64,000 bases of DNA from NCBI RefSeq assembly GCF_963662255.1, contig NC_085059.1, positions 1,288,501 to 1,352,500 of the forward strand, in the 5' to 3' direction. Source of the DNA: Cinclus cinclus. Lineage: Eukaryota; Chordata; Aves; Passeriformes; Cinclidae. The translations under genes and the position numbers were made by a program. Under the pieces are notes generated by a model. The model was not told where the DNA came from and searched no databases. It saw only the letters and a list, made by a program, of their open reading frames with translations. Of the stretch, positions 25,036 through 37,015 are shown in pieces (positions within the stretch are counted from its first letter, which is position 1; every line of letters begins with the position of its first letter).

Positions 25036-25500
25036 ACGTTATTTTCTCCCTTTTAGGGGGCAAGTGAGCAGCCCTTAAAGGTATATGGTCCGTCCACTGG
25101 GATGGCTGCTGGCAGAAATGCAGAGCTTTGATTGAACTCTGAAGTCATGGTTTTAAACTGTGCCAGTTTGCCTCAAATGGGAGGAGCAGCCACAGCGCTC
25201 TGATGGGAGGGCACAGGCCACATGCGCCTGGATTTGTCCTTTCAATGTGAGAGACTGGACAGCCAGGGATGAGAGGGGAAGGGACAGGGTCCATGCCCAG
25301 CTCGCTTTGTGTCTCTGTGGCCTCAGCACCGCCAGCCCTGCAGCTGCTGCGCAGCAGAGCTCCCCTGCACCTCCTCTCCTCCAGAGGGGCTCTCCAGCAT
25401 CTCAGCCTTTGGAAACATGCTTCAGATTTGCTGGCAAATTGTGCAGATGGAAAGGCAGTGTCTTACAAGAAAAGTGTGTTTTTGTGGTCTAGTTCTGATG

Positions 25501-25520
25501 CTGTGCTGTGCTGTGCTGTG
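25501..25520. repeat. (CTGTG)4 microsatellite
   Basis: Four perfect CTGTG units, followed by TGGGGGG. Confidence 0.9.
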
Positions 25521-26118
25521 TGGGGGGCTCAGGCTGCCCTGCGCTCACCTTTCAGGTTGTCAAGGAGAATTTCTGCTTGTCAAAAATGATTCGAAACGCC
25601 CTCCCTGTGTGTCCTCCAATGTTTTGAATTTTAAAGAGTAGCCCCGGGGCAGTATATTTAAAACATGATCTCAGGGAAGCTGGTTCATTGCATTTGTAAG
25701 CCTGAAGAGCAAGATGACAACGATAAATAGACATTAGGGTTGGTGGAGTCACACCGGGGTCAGGCGCTCCCCAGCCCCCACGATTTGGGCAAGTTCTGCC
25801 TTTCCTGGTTTGAACCCCAGCCTGGTTCTTTGTGCTGGACGATGCTCCTGCCCCCGGCTGGCCGGAGCTGGGGCCGTCCCCCACCTGCACAAAGCCTTGC
25901 ATGTCCCCAGGGCTGCAGCACCTGCAAACCCCAGCGCTGCCCTGGGGCCTGTGAGCGCTCCCAGCCTTGGGAAAAGCCAACGTGGAGCTGGAGGCCCCAG
26001 ATCTATCATCCCATCCAGACTGGGGCCAGAGCGATGGGGGTGATGGAGATACTGCAGCTCAACGAGCCACTGGTCACCTGCCAACGCTGTGTGTGCATGC
26101 ACACACACTGCCACTGGC

Positions 26119-26467
26119 CAGCCCTGGCTGCCGCTAGCCTGCCCTAGGTGCCATTAGCCTGCCCTAGGTGCCACTAGCCAGCCCTAGGTGCCATTAGCCT
26201 GCCCTAGGTGCCACTAGACAACCCTAGGTGCCATTAGCCTGCCCTAGGTGCCACTAGCCAGCCCTAGGTGCCATTAGCCTGCCCTAGGTGCCACTAGCCA
26301 GCCCTAGGTGCCATTAGCCTGCCCTAGGTGCCACTAGACAACCCTAGGTGCCATTAGCCTGCCCTAGGTGCCACTAGCCAGCCCTAGGTGCCATTAGCCA
26401 GCCCTAGGTACCACTAGCCAGCCCTGGCTGCCACTAGCCAGCCCTAGGTGCCATTAGCCAGCCCTGG
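26119..26467. repeat. 20-bp minisatellite with a 120-bp higher-order repeat
   Basis: The unit is CAGCCCTAGGTGCCATTAGC with about 17 copies in perfect 20-bp register, and nearly every unit holds CCTAGG. Neighbouring units alternate between ATTAGC and ACTAGC forms, giving a 40-bp dimer. Two CACTAGACAACC variants mark a larger unit. The 60 bases at 26161-26220 are identical to 26281-26340, and 26221-26280 differ from 26341-26400 at one base, so the 120-bp block is present twice in tandem (26161-26280 and 26281-26400). The outer units have GGCTG in place of AGGTG and are more diverged. Confidence 0.96.
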
Positions 26468-27288
26468 ACCTGAGCTGAGGCTCCCTGCAGGGTGGCATGG
26501 CTTTAGCAGTGATCCTTGGGCAGTGGCCAGCACTGCTGGCACGTCCTAGCCCGGGAGGTTCGGAGCACTTGGGCTCAGCTGAGTGTTCTGTGCTCCCATA
26601 GCTTACATGGGGAATGGGGAGCGGATGAAGCTCCTTTAGTGATTTAGGTAATCTGGCTCCTGCTTTATTCTGAGTTTTGGAGCACAGCAGTGAGTTTGGA
26701 GAGAGTCAGAGCTCCTCTGGAAATGCGAGTGGAGTTACGTTTGTGTTTAGCAAAGTGCAAAACCATCCCAGCAGATGCCACTGAGTGTTCAAATGGCCCT
26801 GAATCGAAATCTCCAGGCTCCCTTCAGGTGCTCCCAAAGCCTCGGTTTGCCCTCAGGGTGTTAATTGCACCAACAAAGAGTGGAAGGACTTCTGTGAGAG
26901 TTGGTCCTGACTCCTAATTCCAATTTTTCTTTGATATGGCTCTTAGCTTTTGGTTAAAGCCCATCCACTAGTGAAACAGGAAGAAAAAAGCCTTCTGGAC
27001 TCCCTTTCAGGTCCCTGCAGTGCTTGGCTTTCCACAGAGATCTGTGACTGAACCATCACCCCGAGAGTCAGGGACAGCAGAACCTGCCTGGATAATTAGA
27101 ACCTGGAGCCATCCATTTATCCCATGCTTCAAAGAACCCTTCTGTGCGTCGAAGAGGCCAAATTATATTTTCCCCCCATGATTTTGTTTTAACTTTGGGC
27201 ACCTTTGCAAATGACTGTTCTGGCTGGGATGGAGCCCCCGAATGCCAGAACACCACGGGAAGAAGCTGCTCTGTGATGCTGCCAGCCT

Positions 27289-27306
27289 GAGGAGGAGGAG
27301 GAGGAG
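27289..27306. repeat. (GAG)6 microsatellite
   Basis: Six perfect GAG units, followed by GAA. Confidence 0.9.
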
Positions 27307-28396
27307 GAAGCGCTGGAAATCCCCTAAGCACGCCTGTTTTCTCGAGACTCCCAACTCAATTTTGCAAACTCAGAAGATTTTATGTAACTTGCTTTAGTCA
27401 GTTCGGAGGTTTAAGGTACTTGGCTACGCATCTGGATTGCATCTTGGGGGTGGGTTATCCAAAAAAGAGCTCAGGCAGAGCAGTTGGAAATTCAGCCATT
27501 GCTAGCAAAACCAAAGGAAAACAAGAGCATGGGAGGGGAGTTTCCTTTCTGCTGTTTGGTGTGCTGGACTCTGGATTTAAACCACGACCTGTCTCAGGTC
27601 CAGAGCTATCAGGTGGTGGAGGAAAGGCAGGGATGGATGTGCCACAGGCCACTGTCATCTAACCTGACAGGCTGGCTTGTGCCATCCAAGGGTCTTTGGA
27701 GCAAGAAAAACAATTGGAGGTGTAATTTCTGGATGTGCAGATAACTCTCCTATCAGCACTGCAGTCAGAGCCAGTACAGCTTTCTGCCATGTGCTTTCTG
27801 CACCAGTGCCCAAGGGCTCCACTCAGCCTTCCCAGTCTGCAGATCTTGGCCTTAAAAAGCCCTGAAATGAAATGTTTCAAGTTGAAAAGTCCAAGTCAGT
27901 TCAAAATAGAAACAAAGAAAGTTAATTTTAAGAGCCCTTTAATTTTTAGCCCATAAAAGCCAAGAAAGTTGTGTATTGATGAGACAGTGCCTCGAGACAA
28001 TTGAAAGCCAACTCAGCAGCCTGCTGGGGTGTTGACTATCCTTAGGTCTCGTTGTCTTCAAGAGCTGATAGAGATCAGCACCTCCAAGGTCTGAACCTTT
28101 AACCATTTGCCATGTTTTGCCTCACAGGCAGCTGCACTTCAGCGGTGGGTGAAACGATTCCTCTTTGTCTGAAAGGGCAAATTCTTCCCTTTAGATGTTT
28201 GTGCTCACCTCCCATTAACTTTGGTATGAGCTGAGCTCATGCTTCCAAGAGCAAAATTTGGCTTATAATTTCTGCATGCTTGGGGTTCCTCTGGGTACCA
28301 TATAAATGTAAGATACTGTGATTCAGTGCTAAAGAGCAGAGAAAACGCAAACCCCCAGGAGACACCGGCAGAGAAAACCATATAGAACTCGCGTTT

Positions 28397-28440
28397 AAAA
28401 CAAAAAAAAAAAAAAGAAAAAAAAAAAAAGAAAAAAAAGG
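28397..28440. repeat. A-rich tract with isolated G and C
   Basis: AAAAC, thirteen or more A, then A runs broken by single G, ending in AAAAAAAAGG. It lacks a preceding retroposed body that I can recognise, so I call it only a simple A-rich repeat. Confidence 0.85.
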
Positions 28441-28743
28441 AAGAATGGAGAAAGATTAAGACAAACAATAGAGCTTCATTCCAGAGGTGGTTTCAGTGCA
28501 AGCCTAGGACAGAGCTCACATCACTCCTGCCAGCACTTCCCCACTCTGGGCCATCGGAGCAGCACAGTTTTTGGAGCATTATTGAAAACTCTTACCTCCT
28601 GTATTTCCTGGGTTTTAATCAAACTCACTGCACTGCCAGAGGTGTTTCATTTACCAGGAGAGGGGTCAGCCCTGAGCAGCAGGAAATAACAGATGCAGAA
28701 CTGTTCCTCCATGCTCGGGAGCTCTCCGAGGGCAAGCACTGCC

Positions 28744-28785
28744 TGGATGTTCGCTATTGGATGTTCATTATTGGATGTTCATTAT
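28744..28785. repeat. 14-bp tandem triplet
   Basis: Three 14-bp units, TGGATGTTCGCTAT, TGGATGTTCATTAT and TGGATGTTCATTAT, lie head to tail. The last two are identical; the first differs at two bases. Confidence 0.9.
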
Positions 28786-30831
28786 TGCCTTCCCAGAATC
28801 CTGCCCAGATCAGGGGCACCCTGCTGTCTCCCCTGGGGGGCACTGGGGCATGGGAGTGGGCAATCAAAGGTTCTTGGTTTGGGAATATTGGTTATTGTCT
28901 TCCAATTTCACCAACCAGCTCTGTGCCAGTGAAAAGAGCTAACAATGCATGTAATTTATAATTCTGTTTTCTATCTGCTGCCATTTTAGAGTTTCTTGGC
29001 TTGTTACAACTGTCATAAAATTATTTTATTTTCCCATCTGTTACATTTTCCCCTCCTTACAGGGGGACATTGCAGGATGCACATGGGCTAATTTAGTTTT
29101 AAAATTGTTGTATGACTGTTGTTTATGGAAAACGAATGATGTATTTATGGAACAACATGTGACTTCCCCGTAGCACCAAGGAGAATGTCTGAGGTCTGTA
29201 AACCCCAAAGTCAGCAAAGGGATAGGGCTGCCCCCTCCTCTCCTACCCAGCCCTGTCCCTTTATTTGTGACCTCATCTGCCTAAGTTGGAGCTTCAGGTG
29301 CTCAGTATTCAGTGATCCCCTCTGCATTCCCAGTGCCCAGCTGAGGATTCTGATGGGATCTGATGGATTCTCCACTGGAGCAGTGCTCTGCCTTTGCTGG
29401 TGAAGCCATTCAAGCTCTGGATGCAAACTCAGCCAGAGGAGAAGTGATTTCACACACATAAAAACATGAATAACCAGGTGGATCTGCTCTTCCTTCCTTG
29501 CTTTTCTTCTCTTGCCTTTGATTCTTCTGATTCTTCTGTCTAGCTTAGTCAAAGCTCCTTGACTCGACTCTTTCTCATAGCAAGTGTTTATTGTGAGCTA
29601 CCCCCAGTGTCCAGCTCCCAGCACAAAATCTGGGTTGTGACACCTCTGGGAAGCAGGCAGGCCTGGGGATGCTCTGAGTACACACTTGGGCTTTAACAAG
29701 GCTTTCTGAAACTCCTTCTCTGGCTTTTTGTGCTTTTTCACTCCCACTTTTTACAGCAATTTGCACGGCCACTGATGGCACTTTCAGCCCATGTTTTTCA
29801 ATATTTATGAGATGTATATTAAAGACTTGGAACTGTTAAATTATGCATTTTATTAGATGAAATTGAGTGTTTGAACTGGGGGTTTGGTGATCCCAAAGGG
29901 TTTCTGAATACACAAAAACTCGTTTTAAGAATAAAAAAAGATAATTTCATTTATGAGTCCCATTTATGTAAAATCCACCCCCTTCTTCCCTTCACCTCTC
30001 CTTCCTGCCCCCAGGTGTGACGCATTGCACTTTTAAAGCATAATTTTATCTGCAAGAGAGCAAACAGTAACTACTCCAGAGAGTGTGCAGAGGGAGCCCA
30101 TTCCCATCACCAGTGACCACTGGTGTCACTGGGAGGCATGAGAGCACCCATGGAAGGGATCCGGTTTGCACTGAATGACTCCAAGCAGGGACGTGAGCAT
30201 CCTGTCTCTGCCAGGACCTGTGAACCACCTGGAACCCCCTTTGTGTGGGATTCCTCACCTGACAGAGCTGGCTGTGAGATCTGGGTGCATTTTCAATCTC
30301 CAGAGTTACCCAAGAGATTGATGGCAACATATTCAGAAAAGGAACTCCAGGATTCCTGTTTACAATATTTTTCATCTGTTGATTGTGGCAGAAGGGTTAA
30401 AAACCAGAAGAGGGGATGTGGCTCCACATGATGATACTCCACATGAGCAGGGCAGCCTCTGTGCTGCCTCTCCTTTTCTCTGGCAGTCAGTGCCTCTCTG
30501 GTGGATGCTGTCCTGCAGCCTGAGCAAAGGGAGTGAACAATTACACACAAAACTTGGCTTGTGCTGGAATTCAGCTTCATGAAGACCTCAGACTGAACTG
30601 GCAAATGGGTTTGGTTTGAACCCTGCAGTCCCTATGCTCAATTCCTTATTAACTTTTTCAATATGTTCTATTGCAGTCAGGCCACAATATGGGTTATCTT
30701 GCAGCTAATTTAACACCTGTAAATTCCCATGGCTGGTAATGAAACCTTCTATAGGCTAGTGGGTGAAGCATTTACTTCATATATCAAAGGTCATTAGTTC
30801 AGTATTTGTTAACACTGTAGCTTTTATTAAA

Positions 30832-30854
30832 TTTTTTTCCTTTTTTTTTTTTTT
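30832..30854. repeat. Poly-T tract
   Basis: Seven T, two C, then fourteen T, in a wider AT-rich segment. Confidence 0.85.
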
Positions 30855-32741
30855 GCATAAATGAAGCGTGCTTACAGCCTGATTAATTCTTCTGCTTTCC
30901 AAAGCTTAATAGCAAAAACGAGTATCACCTGACCCAGAACACTGGGGCTAAATTTTTTGTTGAAATCTGAATTTGCCTGCTCGAAATTACACTTTCAAAG
31001 CTCCTGACCCATTCAGGGAAAAGCACATTGAGAGTATCTGTTAGAAAGGGGAGAGAGGAGGCGAGGTCCTCACAAGTAAAGGCTTTGGGTAACTTGTGTG
31101 CCTCCCGGCATTTAAATTAATCTTTGTGGCATATTCAACCACTTGACACCTCTCTACTACCATGGATGTATTTTTATTTCCCAGTTTTCCCATTTTTGCC
31201 TGTTTTTTGTTAAGGTGGTTTGTAGTTTTGGGCTATTTGAGGCAAACCTTGTGGGACAGAAGATGGTGATGAGGAGACTCAGCCCAGCACAACCAAACCA
31301 ACCAACCTGCCAGTCAGAGATGCCCTCCTTCAGTGTCCTGGGACACACTGCCCGGTGCTGGACGGCTCTGAAAGGCCCTGGTTTAGGGATGGCATCCAGC
31401 AGGGATCCCTCTGCTCAGCTGGCTGCTCACACCACACAGGGCTCCTCACTGCCCTGCCCAGTGCTGCTGCTGGAAGATTCCTTCCCTGTGCTGAGCAGGC
31501 TGTGTCATCCCTGCCTGTGCTCAAAACAGCTCCCAGCCCCACAGCTGCTCTCCCTGGATGTTTTGTATCTAAACTGACTCTTTCTCAACCCTCTCATGGG
31601 CTGGGTCCACCACAGTAGCCGACTTTTCAAAACACAACCAGCACAAAGCAATGTTATAATGAAACCAAGCAGCTTCTGGAGATGAAATCACAGGGATTCT
31701 GCATCCCAAACGGGATGCTGCAGCTCCTGGGAAGTGCTGAGTGTGTGCTTTTTCACCTGGAGAGGTCCTGACATGGATGCTGTTTGTCAAAGTACCAGCT
31801 CATTGAAACCCAACTGGAAGTGCTGAGTGAAGCTCTGCTGTGCCCAGACTGCCATGTCTCTGCTGGCTTCTCCAGAGGAGGGGAATCAGTGAACACAGAA
31901 CTCACCCAGTGGTGTCTGGCTCTCTCAGGAGCCTGTCCCACCACAACACACCTTCCAGAGTGGCACCTTCCCTCCAGTCAGCCTGGAGGGATTCTGGATT
32001 CTGCATCTCACAGTAGGCACCACTCCTCACAGCTCCCCTCCCAGACCCTGCTGATAATAGTCCTGCTTGAAAGCAGAGAGTAGAGATGCATTCCTCAAAC
32101 TCCCTATTAATTTAATCTAAAATAAGATGAGCTTTTTATTAACCTCTTTGTGCTGCAGCATTTTATAGAATATTGGGTTCTTTGTAAGGCACACATGCTG
32201 GTTTTTATTCCTATCTGTGTCAGCCTCAGAGCTGGCTTTGTGATGCAATTCATTAATTCAAAATTGAAATGTCTTTCTCATTCTACAACATTTAGATGCC
32301 AGATATTTTCTACAAAGCTTATTAAAGTGTGTTTTGTGTTTCATCACTGACTGTACTACCAAGCAGCCACATAGATGTATTCCACAGGAATATTCAGCTT
32401 GAAGAGGAAGAACACCCGCTGAGGCATACATCTCTTTTAGACAAAGGAAAAGATAATTGTGAGCAAGTCAGAGGTGGTCCAAAGTCATCAGCAGCTTCTG
32501 TCTGTATTCTGAACAAACAGAATTACATATTTCTGAATGTAAATATGATTTGCCATAGTTCATACACACAGATAATGTCAGACAATTCACCTCTGCTCAG
32601 ATGAGAAATCACTGGAGGAACAGGACTACCAAAGCACTTCCATGGTAAAGAGCAGGAAAATAGAAAAGCCTGAGAGGGGCTCAGCTTTTCAGTGATGGGG
32701 CTGCACCCATTGGCTTGAGAAGAGCTGCCTTGGGACACTGT

Positions 32742-32957
32742 GTGCCAGTGCCACCCTCTGTGCCAGTGCCACCCCCTGCGGCAGTGTCAACCCCTGTGAC
32801 AGTGTCACCTCCTGTGTCAGTGTCACCTCCTGTGCTAGAGCCAACCCTTGTCCCAGTGCCACCCCTTGTCCCAGTGTCACCCTCTGTGCCAGTGCCAGCC
32901 CCTGTCCCAGTGCCACCCCTTGTCCCAGTGCCACCCCCCGTGTCAGTGCCACCCTTG
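32742..32957. repeat. 18-bp minisatellite, 12 copies
   Basis: Twelve exact-length 18-bp units of the form GTGCCAGTGCCACCCCCT run from 32742 to 32957 without a length change. Substitutions are concentrated at a few positions (GCC or TCC at the start, GTC or GCC in the middle, CCT or CTT at the end). The period is a multiple of three, so a plus-strand frame reads as six-residue Val-Pro repeats and a minus-strand frame as Gly-Thr-rich repeats. Neither has a gene context: the open frames continue only into the CR1 copy to the right. Confidence 0.95.
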
Positions 32958-33149
32958 CTGGGGTCAGATGTGTCAGTGGTTGCACTGGTGGCCTCAGCCT
33001 CTACTGCTACAGCAGCAGCTGTGCAGGGACTGACACATGACCCAAACCCCAGCTGCAAAAGGAATTTGAGTGTCCAGGCAGGTCCTGCCCTGCCCTCAGT
33101 GGGACATGGGAAGGGCAGAAGCAAGAGGGCATGTGTGTGTAGGCATGTG

Positions 33150-33387
33150 CCAGGGGAGCTCAGGGTGGACAGCAGCAGGAATTTCTCCATGGAAAGGGTG
33201 CTCAGGGATTGGAACTGCCCAGGGAGGTTTGGGGTGCCCATCCCTGGAGGTGTCCCAGGAACTCCTGGAGGTGGCACTGAGTGCTCTGGGCTGGGACAAG
33301 GTGGGGATCAGGCACAGCTGGGACTCCATGGGCTGGGAGGTTTTTTCCCCAACCCTAATGATTCTATGTTTCAATGATTCCATGTGT
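33150..33387 (+). mobile_element. 5'-truncated CR1 LINE copy, sense orientation
   Basis: This is the reverse complement of the CR1 type at 44412-44620: GGGGAGCTCAGGGTGGACAG, CATGGAAAGGGTGCTCAGGG, TGGGGTGCCCATCCCTGGAG, GTGGCACTGAGTGCTCTGGG. It ends with the diagnostic CR1 terminal eight-base repeats (ATTCTATG, then two diverged copies) at 33360-33384. About 240 bases remain. It is the only one of the younger CR1 copies that points plus-strand. Confidence 0.9.
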
Positions 33388-36317
33388 ATACGTTGTGTGT
33401 GAACACACCTGGCCCGGGTGGCCCAGAAACAGCAGTGGAGAACCAGAAACAGCAGCTAAAGAACAAGGGGACGTTTTCCCTCTGAGCTGTGCACAGAGCA
33501 GCCCCAAGAGCCTTGCCCTGCCCTACCCTGCCCAGGGTGCCAGGCAAGGCCATTGCCCATTCTCCCAGCCATTCCCACTGCTGCCACGTGAGGAAAGGAT
33601 GTGGATCCAGCACTGCTTAAAACTGGGATTAATAACTTGACCAGCACACACCAACTCACCCCCAGGGCAGCAGGACTAGGCTCTTCCAACCACAGCCACA
33701 GTGAATGGTGGTTGGAGGTTCCTTTTAATTGGGGAGTTTAATGGTTTTAATTTAACAAAACATTGGTTTTGTTGCAATTTCCCCATATGTGCTTTAAAAA
33801 GGCCTGGAATGGTGCAGGCCAGCTCTGCCACCTCTCCACTGGCAGAGCCATGCTGTGCCAGGGCTGGCCCAAGCATCCCTCTGGGCTCAGACACTGCCTC
33901 TCCCTGCAAGGCTTTGATGTGCACTTTTCAAAGCATTTAAACCAAGATAGAAAACTCATATCTGACAGTGTTTCTGTCTGTTTGATTGAACTTCTCGAGT
34001 CTCTTCATTTCTCTTCAGATGCAGAGAGCCCATGAGCAAAAAGCCAAGCTTTTTCCACAGCTTATGTTCTTGTAAAAACAGCTCCAAGTACACACATTCT
34101 GCTCCTCGCTCCAGTCGGGCTCCACATGCCAAGTCATGTATTTATTTTCATTACTTTTGAGACCACCAAAATTAATGTATCTTTCAGACAGGAAGAATTT
34201 TATTTATTATGGTGGATTTGAATCCAAGAGATGAAAGAGGAGCACCGTGCATCTCGAGAGCAGCCGAGACTGGGAGGGGGAGGAGACGCCCGACCTGAGC
34301 TCCCCTCCCTCCTTGGAAGCTCTTCCCCCAGCCCAGAGGTGTTTCCATGCATGTGGACCCCAACTCTGTGAGACCCTCCAAAACAGCACCCTAAACCCTG
34401 CCACGGTTACAGAAGCAAGGGCAGATGTCAATGCTTTAATTAATTCCCAATTTTCCAGAGTGTAGCTCCAGGCTGATGGCACAGGTTGGGTGGAGTATGA
34501 GGCTTCAGGAGGGAATCTGCTCATCCCTGGGGAGCATCATCCAGAGAGAAAACAGATTAATTCTTCCCTTTTCCATGCTCTGATCCCTGAACTCCTGCTA
34601 CTCACCGAGTGATTTCACCTGTACCATGCAGGTGTTGTTTACAATTTTTTGCTGTTTAGCACAGTACTGTCATTTTTCTCTCCATCTGAAACCCCAACAC
34701 TGCAGCACTGGAACTTCTTGGTGAAAGAGCTGGGAGCTGTTTCCTTGAGCCAGCACTGTGCCCTGCAGTGCACTCATCCTCATCAGGAAGTCCAGACCCA
34801 GCAGGACTTTGATTCTGTTTTCCTATGGATCCAATCATGAGCTTCTTTGAAAGTGTAGAAATGAAATCCTAGCTTGTTCAAGTAAAAAAAAAAAAAAAAA
34901 TGCTGCTTCTGTTCCTTGCCAGTGTGGCTGGAGTTCCACCAAAACATTGCCAAAGTCATTTTGCCCATTAGGAAGAAAGTGGATTACAGCTCTGTAACAA
35001 CTTCAGAAACTTCACTTCTCTTCTAGGCCAGAGTCAGTCACAAGATGGATTGGGCTGGTCACTGACACTGGTGATTGTTAGGTAAAAATATCCTAGTGAG
35101 AAACCTCATTAATGCCACTGCACTCGAGGCTCTCCACAAGGGAGCTGGCTTGTGTCAGCGACAAGAGAGGAAACTGTGCTGGGGCTGAGGGGAGGACAAA
35201 GCCCATGAGAAATTGGGCTGAGGAGTTCAACATCCCATTGCTGCTTCTTCCATTAAGCTCTCTGAAGCTTCAGACAGGCTCTCAATGTGTTAAAAGGCAC
35301 CTGGCCCCAGGTGTCCTGTTGGAAATAATGCCAGTCCTCGAGACCAAGAACCAGATCCCTCCCAGGCTGTGTTTGATGATTTCTCATTGCAAAACCTTCA
35401 GTGGAACCGTGATTTTAGTTGCTTTCATCATCTCTGATAACACCTCAAGCCTGGTCCCAGTTCTTTAAGAGAGTAAAGAAAAAAAAGCAGATTATTGGAC
35501 ACCCAATAAAGGAGAATTTGTAGTATTCACAGTTAGTTTGAATTCAACTTAATTGTTTATTACTCTGAGGTCTCTGAAGGATAAAGAATATGGAATAAAA
35601 TATTTCTATCACCTCAGCCTTTCTCAAAACATTCACAACCCGTTAAACACTAGGGTCACTAACTTTGAAATGATCTCACAATTTGATTTCATTATATTTT
35701 AATTGCAAATGATATATTGCAGGGCTCACAGAGAGTGAGAAGCTGGGACCAGGCAACATTAAACCCTTGCTTTTTTTCAGTTCTCCAGCCAGATGTACTG
35801 GAGGCAGGTGCAGCACAAACTCCCAAACAGCCTGCTAAGGTAAGGGAGGCTGACCTGGGGGGGCTGATGTGAATGGGCTTTTCAGCCCCATGCTGATCTG
35901 TGCTGGCTGGGGAAAGGCTGCCAGCCCTGAACGCCTTGCCAGAAGCGTGGTGGGTTTTTTAATGCAAAGTTGCAAAACCACAAAACTCATTTTTACTAGT
36001 GACCTTTTTACCACTAATTGTCAGGGTACTTAAAAAAAATAAATAAAATCTGCTTTGGTCAGGGCTGAATTGACATGGCAGAGTCTCTGTCTCTGCACCC
36101 CCCCGCTGCTTTCCCAGTGTCTGGATCTCAACAACCCCACTGGGTCCTGCCTGCACGAATCAGAGCCTTCTGGGCTGTTGGTTGGGGTTTTTTTTTCTCA
36201 AAAAGCAGCATTTGATTATGAAATAAATCACCAAGAAACGGCTGTTGTGCTGGAAAGATAGAGCAGAGTTGGGGTGGGAGTGCAAGAAGAGCCCAGGGCT
36301 GAGTCTGTACCAGGTGC
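33388..36317. other. Unique non-coding stretch
   Basis: I see no gene. There is a run of 17 A at 34884-34900 and an AT-rich part at 35470-35720. The remainder is mixed unique sequence with short chance open frames. Confidence 0.5.
34884..34900. repeat. Poly-A17
   Basis: Seventeen uninterrupted A, preceded by AAGT and followed by TGCTGC. Confidence 0.9.
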
Positions 36318-36529
36318 TGTGGAGTGGCTGCTTTCCCCTAAATGCTTCTTTCCCCCCAAATCCTGCTTTCCCCTAAATGCTGTTTTCCCCTCAAATGCTG
36401 TTTTCCCCTAACTGCTGCTTCCCCCAAATGCTGATTCCCCCCAAATACTGCTTTCCCCCAAATGCTGCTTTCCCCCAAATGCTGCTTTCCCCCATACACC
36501 AAATTCTGTGTGGAGTGGCTGCTTCCCCT
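36318..36529. repeat. 17-bp minisatellite between direct repeats of its own left edge
   Basis: About ten units of CTGCTTTCCCCCAAATG and variants (16 to 18 bp) run from about 36327 to 36494. The left edge, TGTGGAGTGGCTGCTTT plus CCCCT at 36318-36339, recurs at 36509-36529 as TGTGGAGTGGCTGCTT plus CCCCT, differing by one T. The array therefore sits between two copies of the same 21-base sequence, whose 3' part (GCTGCTTTCCCCT) is itself one unit. The plus strand is pyrimidine-rich with C runs of four to six. Confidence 0.9.
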
Positions 36530-37015
36530 CCTTGCCTTCCCTGTCTCTTTCTCTCTAAGAACACACAGGCCTATTTTGCCCAACTTCTGACTTTTTTTTT
36601 ACACATGGCTAGTCAGTAGCTACAGCTGGACTGACTGTCCCTTTGAGAGTTCAAGCAGGTTTTGAACTGCTTTTCCTAGCTTTTAATTCTGATTCATTCC
36701 CTGATTCCATTAGAGTTGGCCGCGTGTCAGAGGTGTGTTTGTGAGCAGAGCCTGGCTGACTTTTTCACGTCCTCTGCTGAGCATGCTGCAAAGGGATGGA
36801 GTCAGGGCTCAGCTGGGGGCAGAGGGACTCTCAGCCCAGTGACCCTTCAAGCCCATCAAGCCCATTCAGTTCCACACTCTCCACACACTTTCATGGAGAA
36901 TCCCAATTTCAGATGAAAAAAGGAGACCAGTCTAAGTTGATGAGTTCCAATAAATTAAAGCAACTCAATGTTCTTGGCCTGCTTTATTTATAATTTCTGC
37001 CATGTTGCACTTTCA
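36530..37015. other. Unique non-coding spacer
   Basis: No gene or repeat is recognised apart from a nine-base T run near 36592. The spacer ends at the CR1 copy. Confidence 0.5.

Larger units (their letters stand above)
23827..26118. other. Unique non-coding stretch with simple repeats
   Basis: I see no recognisable gene. There are two T runs (25012-25020 and 25022-25035) split by one C, and a perfect (CTGTG)4 at 25501-25520. From 25700 to 26100 the DNA is G+C-rich with scattered CpG, but less densely than the patch at 690-940. Open frames of 106 to 142 codons here overlap on both strands and carry no known domain. Confidence 0.5.
26468..32741. other. Unique non-coding stretch
   Basis: I see no gene or known transposon over about 6.3 kb. 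Small simple repeats inside it are listed separately (27289, 28397, 28744, 30832). AT-rich parts lie at about 28940-29160, 29800-29960 and 30640-30900. Open frames are short and without known domains. Confidence 0.5.

Noticed and set aside
26119..26467. CRISPR-like or phage-type direct repeats
   Set aside because: Units abut in a perfect 20-bp register without spacers, so this is a minisatellite.
28397..28440. A-rich tail that might mark a processed pseudogene or SINE
   Set aside because: No retroposed body or target-site duplication could be recognised on either side.
32681..33377. Gly-Thr-rich minus-strand frame and Val-Pro-rich plus-strand frame
   Set aside because: Both are readings of the 18-bp array extended into a CR1 3' end.
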